From Pelagicoccus sp. SDUM812003 (GTDB lineage: Bacteria; Verrucomicrobiota; Verrucomicrobiia; Opitutales; Opitutaceae), in assembly GCF_031127815.1 (NCBI RefSeq), contig NZ_JARXHY010000004.1:186001-250000 (forward strand): a stretch of 64,000 nt of DNA, written 5' to 3'. Of this stretch, positions 62,198-64,000 are shown piece after piece (the first letter of the stretch is position 1; each line of letters begins with the position of its first letter). Under the pieces are notes generated by a model, which had not been told where the DNA came from, ran no database searches, and saw only the letters and a list, made by a program, of their open reading frames with translations. The translations under genes and the position numbers were made by a program.

Positions 62198-62668
62198 ATG
62201 CTCCCTCTCAAACCCTCTCGCATAGCTGTTTTCATTTTGCTCGTCGCGGCGTCACTTGTCGCCTTGCACGGTCGAGCCTCGATCTTTTCCTCGCCCGAGA
62301 CGGACGACTACTTCACCGACGACGGCACCGTGCCTCTGGCCTGGGCCGCGACCACCGAAGGGGACGAGTTCGAGGTGCGCCGTTGGCAGGCTGGTGGCGA
62401 CCCTCAAGGCGTGCTTGTCTACCAGGGAGGGGACACCGCCAGCTTCCTTTCCGGACTGCCGGAAGGTGTATTCGAAATACGGGTACGATCTCGCGGTCAA
62501 GGCGAGCCTTTTCCCGAGTGGGAGGACGCCCATTTGCGCGTCACGGTCGACTACAAGGACATGCGAGTGGTGGCGGCGCTCATGGGAGCGGGTTTTCTGA
62601 CCTTTATCGCAATCGTGGCGACCATCGTGGTCGGGCACCGGCGGGCTCTGCGAGAGGCCGCAAAATAG
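62198..62668 (+). CDS. Small membrane-anchored extracytoplasmic protein
   Basis: 156 aa from the ATG at 62198. Signal peptide (RIAVFILLVAASLVALHG), a soluble domain of about 90 residues with beta-strand alternation (EGDEFEVRRWQ, VLVYQGGDTASFLSGLPEGV, FEIRVRSRGQGEPF) that resembles an Fn3-like fold, and a C-terminal helix (MGAGFLTFIAIVATIVVGHR) with a short basic tail. It is immediately upstream of the symporter gene (71 bp). The position suggests a partner subunit of the symporter; this is inference. Confidence 0.75.
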   Translation: MLPLKPSRIAVFILLVAASLVALHGRASIFSSPETDDYFTDDGTVPLAWAATTEGDEFEVRRWQAGGDPQGVLVYQGGDTASFLSGLPEGVFEIRVRSRGQGEPFPEWEDAHLRVTVDYKDMRVVAALMGAGFLTFIAIVATIVVGHRRALREAAK

Positions 62669-62739
62669 CGCATGGCGACTAGAGATCGAAGAAGCCCCGT
62701 CTTGAACCTCCTTTTCCCGAATCCCTGACGTTTCATCCT

Positions 62740-64000
62740 ATGCATCAAAACGAAACAGTGCTCAATCCCACCCTTGGATGGACCTTGTTGGCCATTTTCG
62801 GCATACTCTGGGTCGCGCTCGGGCTTTTCTGGGGCCGCCGCGCCAAGAGCCTGGAAGGCTTCATGCTGGCGGGCAGAAACGTGGGCCTGGCCCTCGGCGC
62901 CGCTACCGCCATGGCGACCTGGGTGACTTCCAACACCATCATGGTGGTGCCGCAGTTCGGTCTGAAGATGGGAGTTTGGGGCCTGCTGGCCTTCACCACG
63001 GCCAGTTTCGGCCTGTTTCTTTTCGCCCCTATGGCGTCTCGGATCAGATCGCTGATGCCTAAGGGCTTCACTTCGGGGGATTTCATTCGCTTGCGCTACG
63101 GCCGACCCGCTTGGGCCATCTTTCTGCTAATCTCCTTCTGCTATTCCATGGCCTGGCTCGTTTCCATGGCTATGGCCGGCGGCATCGTCCTAGAGGCCTT
63201 GGCTGGCATCGACTATCTCTATGGCATGAGCATGATCCTGTTGGTCTGCGTCATCTACACCTTGGTCGGCGGTCTGTACGCGGTGATCGGCACTGACTTC
63301 ATTCAGAGCATTATTATCCTTCTCGGAATCGTTATCGTAGGCGTGACGGCCTTGAGTAAGATCGATCTGGATACGGCTTATCAGACTGCGACGCGCACCC
63401 AGCCGGCGCTCTTCAACGCCTTGCTCCCGGTGGCTTTGCTTTCGCTGTTCAACAACATGTTCTTTGGATTCGGCGAGGTCTTTCACAACAACGTCTGGTG
63501 GAGCCGCGCTTTCGCCATGCGCAAGACGATCGTATCCAAAGCTTTCGGTTTGGCTGGCTTGTTCTGGCTGCCGATTCCTCTGGCGGTCGGCTTCGGAGCT
63601 CTCTTCAGCAACAGTCTTGGTATCAACATTACGGATATAGACATGACCGGTCCCTTGATCGCGGGTAATCTGTTGGGATCCGCTGGCGCCGTTATCTTGT
63701 TCGTAGTGGTGTTCTGTTCCCTCGGTTCCAGCATTGACAGCTTGCTCGCGGCTACCTCGGACCTGCTGGCGGAGGACGTTTATAAAAAGATGTTCAATCC
63801 GCAGGTCAGCGACGAGACGCTGCGTCGCGTTTCCACCGGGATCATCATCGGGCTAGGGCTGGTCACTTGGCTGATCTGCTTGCCCAATATCGGAAACCTC
63901 ATGACGGTGCTCTTTTTCGCAGGACCGTTTGTCGGCAGCACGATCTGGCCGGTCATCACCGGGCTGTACTGGCGCAAGGCCAATCAGATCGGAGCGGTGC
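62740..64000 (+). CDS. Sodium:solute symporter family protein, 3' end missing
   Basis: About 420 codons from the ATG at 62740 without a stop before the window's right edge. Roughly eleven membrane helices of the SSS family are visible, with GFMLAGRNVGLALGAATAMA-type first-second helices and VGGLYAVIGTDFIQSIIILL, the classic SSS signature region. Details such as the TWVTSN region and the long helix series recall DUR3-type urea symporters, but the substrate is not proven. It probably uses sodium. It follows a MarR regulator and a membrane-anchored protein on the same strand, likely one operon. Confidence 0.88.
   Translation, partial: MHQNETVLNPTLGWTLLAIFGILWVALGLFWGRRAKSLEGFMLAGRNVGLALGAATAMATWVTSNTIMVVPQFGLKMGVWGLLAFTTASFGLFLFAPMASRIRSLMPKGFTSGDFIRLRYGRPAWAIFLLISFCYSMAWLVSMAMAGGIVLEALAGIDYLYGMSMILLVCVIYTLVGGLYAVIGTDFIQSIIILLGIVIVGVTALSKIDLDTAYQTATRTQPALFNALLPVALLSLFNNMFFGFGEVFHNNVWWSRAFAMRKTIVSKAFGLAGLFWLPIPLAVGFGALFSNSLGINITDIDMTGPLIAGNLLGSAGAVILFVVVFCSLGSSIDSLLAATSDLLAEDVYKKMFNPQVSDETLRRVSTGIIIGLGLVTWLICLPNIGNLMTVLFFAGPFVGSTIWPVITGLYWRKANQIGAV

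Overview
The window is ordinary-density bacterial chromosome (about 50 genes, roughly 60 % GC by eye) with no insertion sequence, prophage, CRISPR array or rRNA operon. The gene set suggests a Gram-negative, free-living member of the Verrucomicrobiota, most likely class Opitutia (Opitutales or Pelagicoccus-like). This is inferred from a lysine/alanine-rich H1-like protein, a TraR/DksA gene between ileS and lspA, GloVer-type repeat proteins, a three-domain LplT-acyltransferase-AAS fusion, and translation starts that mostly lack a Shine-Dalgarno sequence. No phylogenetic computation was possible.

Layout. 1-5.3 kb: the first 46 codons of a TatD-like (possibly ebo-type) hydrolase cut by the left edge, a membrane hybrid histidine kinase, a PLP aminotransferase divergent from a LysR regulator, and an orphan receiver protein. 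5.3-8.1 kb: a 630-bp leader with a candidate operator, a Trp-codon-rich small ORF and an intrinsic terminator in front of trpB, followed by yicC. 8.1-13.8 kb (minus): ileS, a zinc-ligand-poor DksA-like protein, lspA and a secreted metallo-beta-lactamase-fold protein. 14-18 kb: aspS, then amt-glnB behind a strong sigma-54 promoter match. 18-25 kb: membrane protein, tRNA-Val, then a close-packed series ilvN-hemC-cobA/hemD-degT-type aminotransferase-trpF-secreted protein. 25-32.6 kb (minus): ffh, an exonuclease/DUF294 pair bracketed by two copies of a palindromic repeat, and a large secreted repeat protein.

32.7-40.4 kb: Lrp-type regulator plus aminotransferase, der, fmt, a LysM protein, parB, secG, and a secreted protein. 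40.5-48.3 kb: a sigma-54 activator with an unrecognised N-terminal half, the phospholipid-remodelling fusion, an orphan MalK-type ATPase, and a DNA-binding protein made of two ribbon-helix-helix units plus a lysine/alanine tail. 48.4-57.9 kb: polyphosphate:AMP phosphotransferase, a CBS protein, a large conserved protein of unknown function, cstA, sppA, sufT-like, dus. 57.9-64 kb: small secreted protein, GAF hybrid kinase, bifunctional-nuclease protein, then a MarR regulator, a small membrane-anchored protein and a sodium:solute symporter that runs off the right edge.

Themes: nitrogen control (sigma-54 promoter, Amt, GlnB, and a sigma-54 activator elsewhere), dispersed amino-acid genes (trpB, trpF, ilvN apart from their usual partners) with a possible attenuator, tetrapyrrole synthesis, and translation or secretion housekeeping. 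Most conserved genes are safe calls; regulatory elements are pattern matches by eye.
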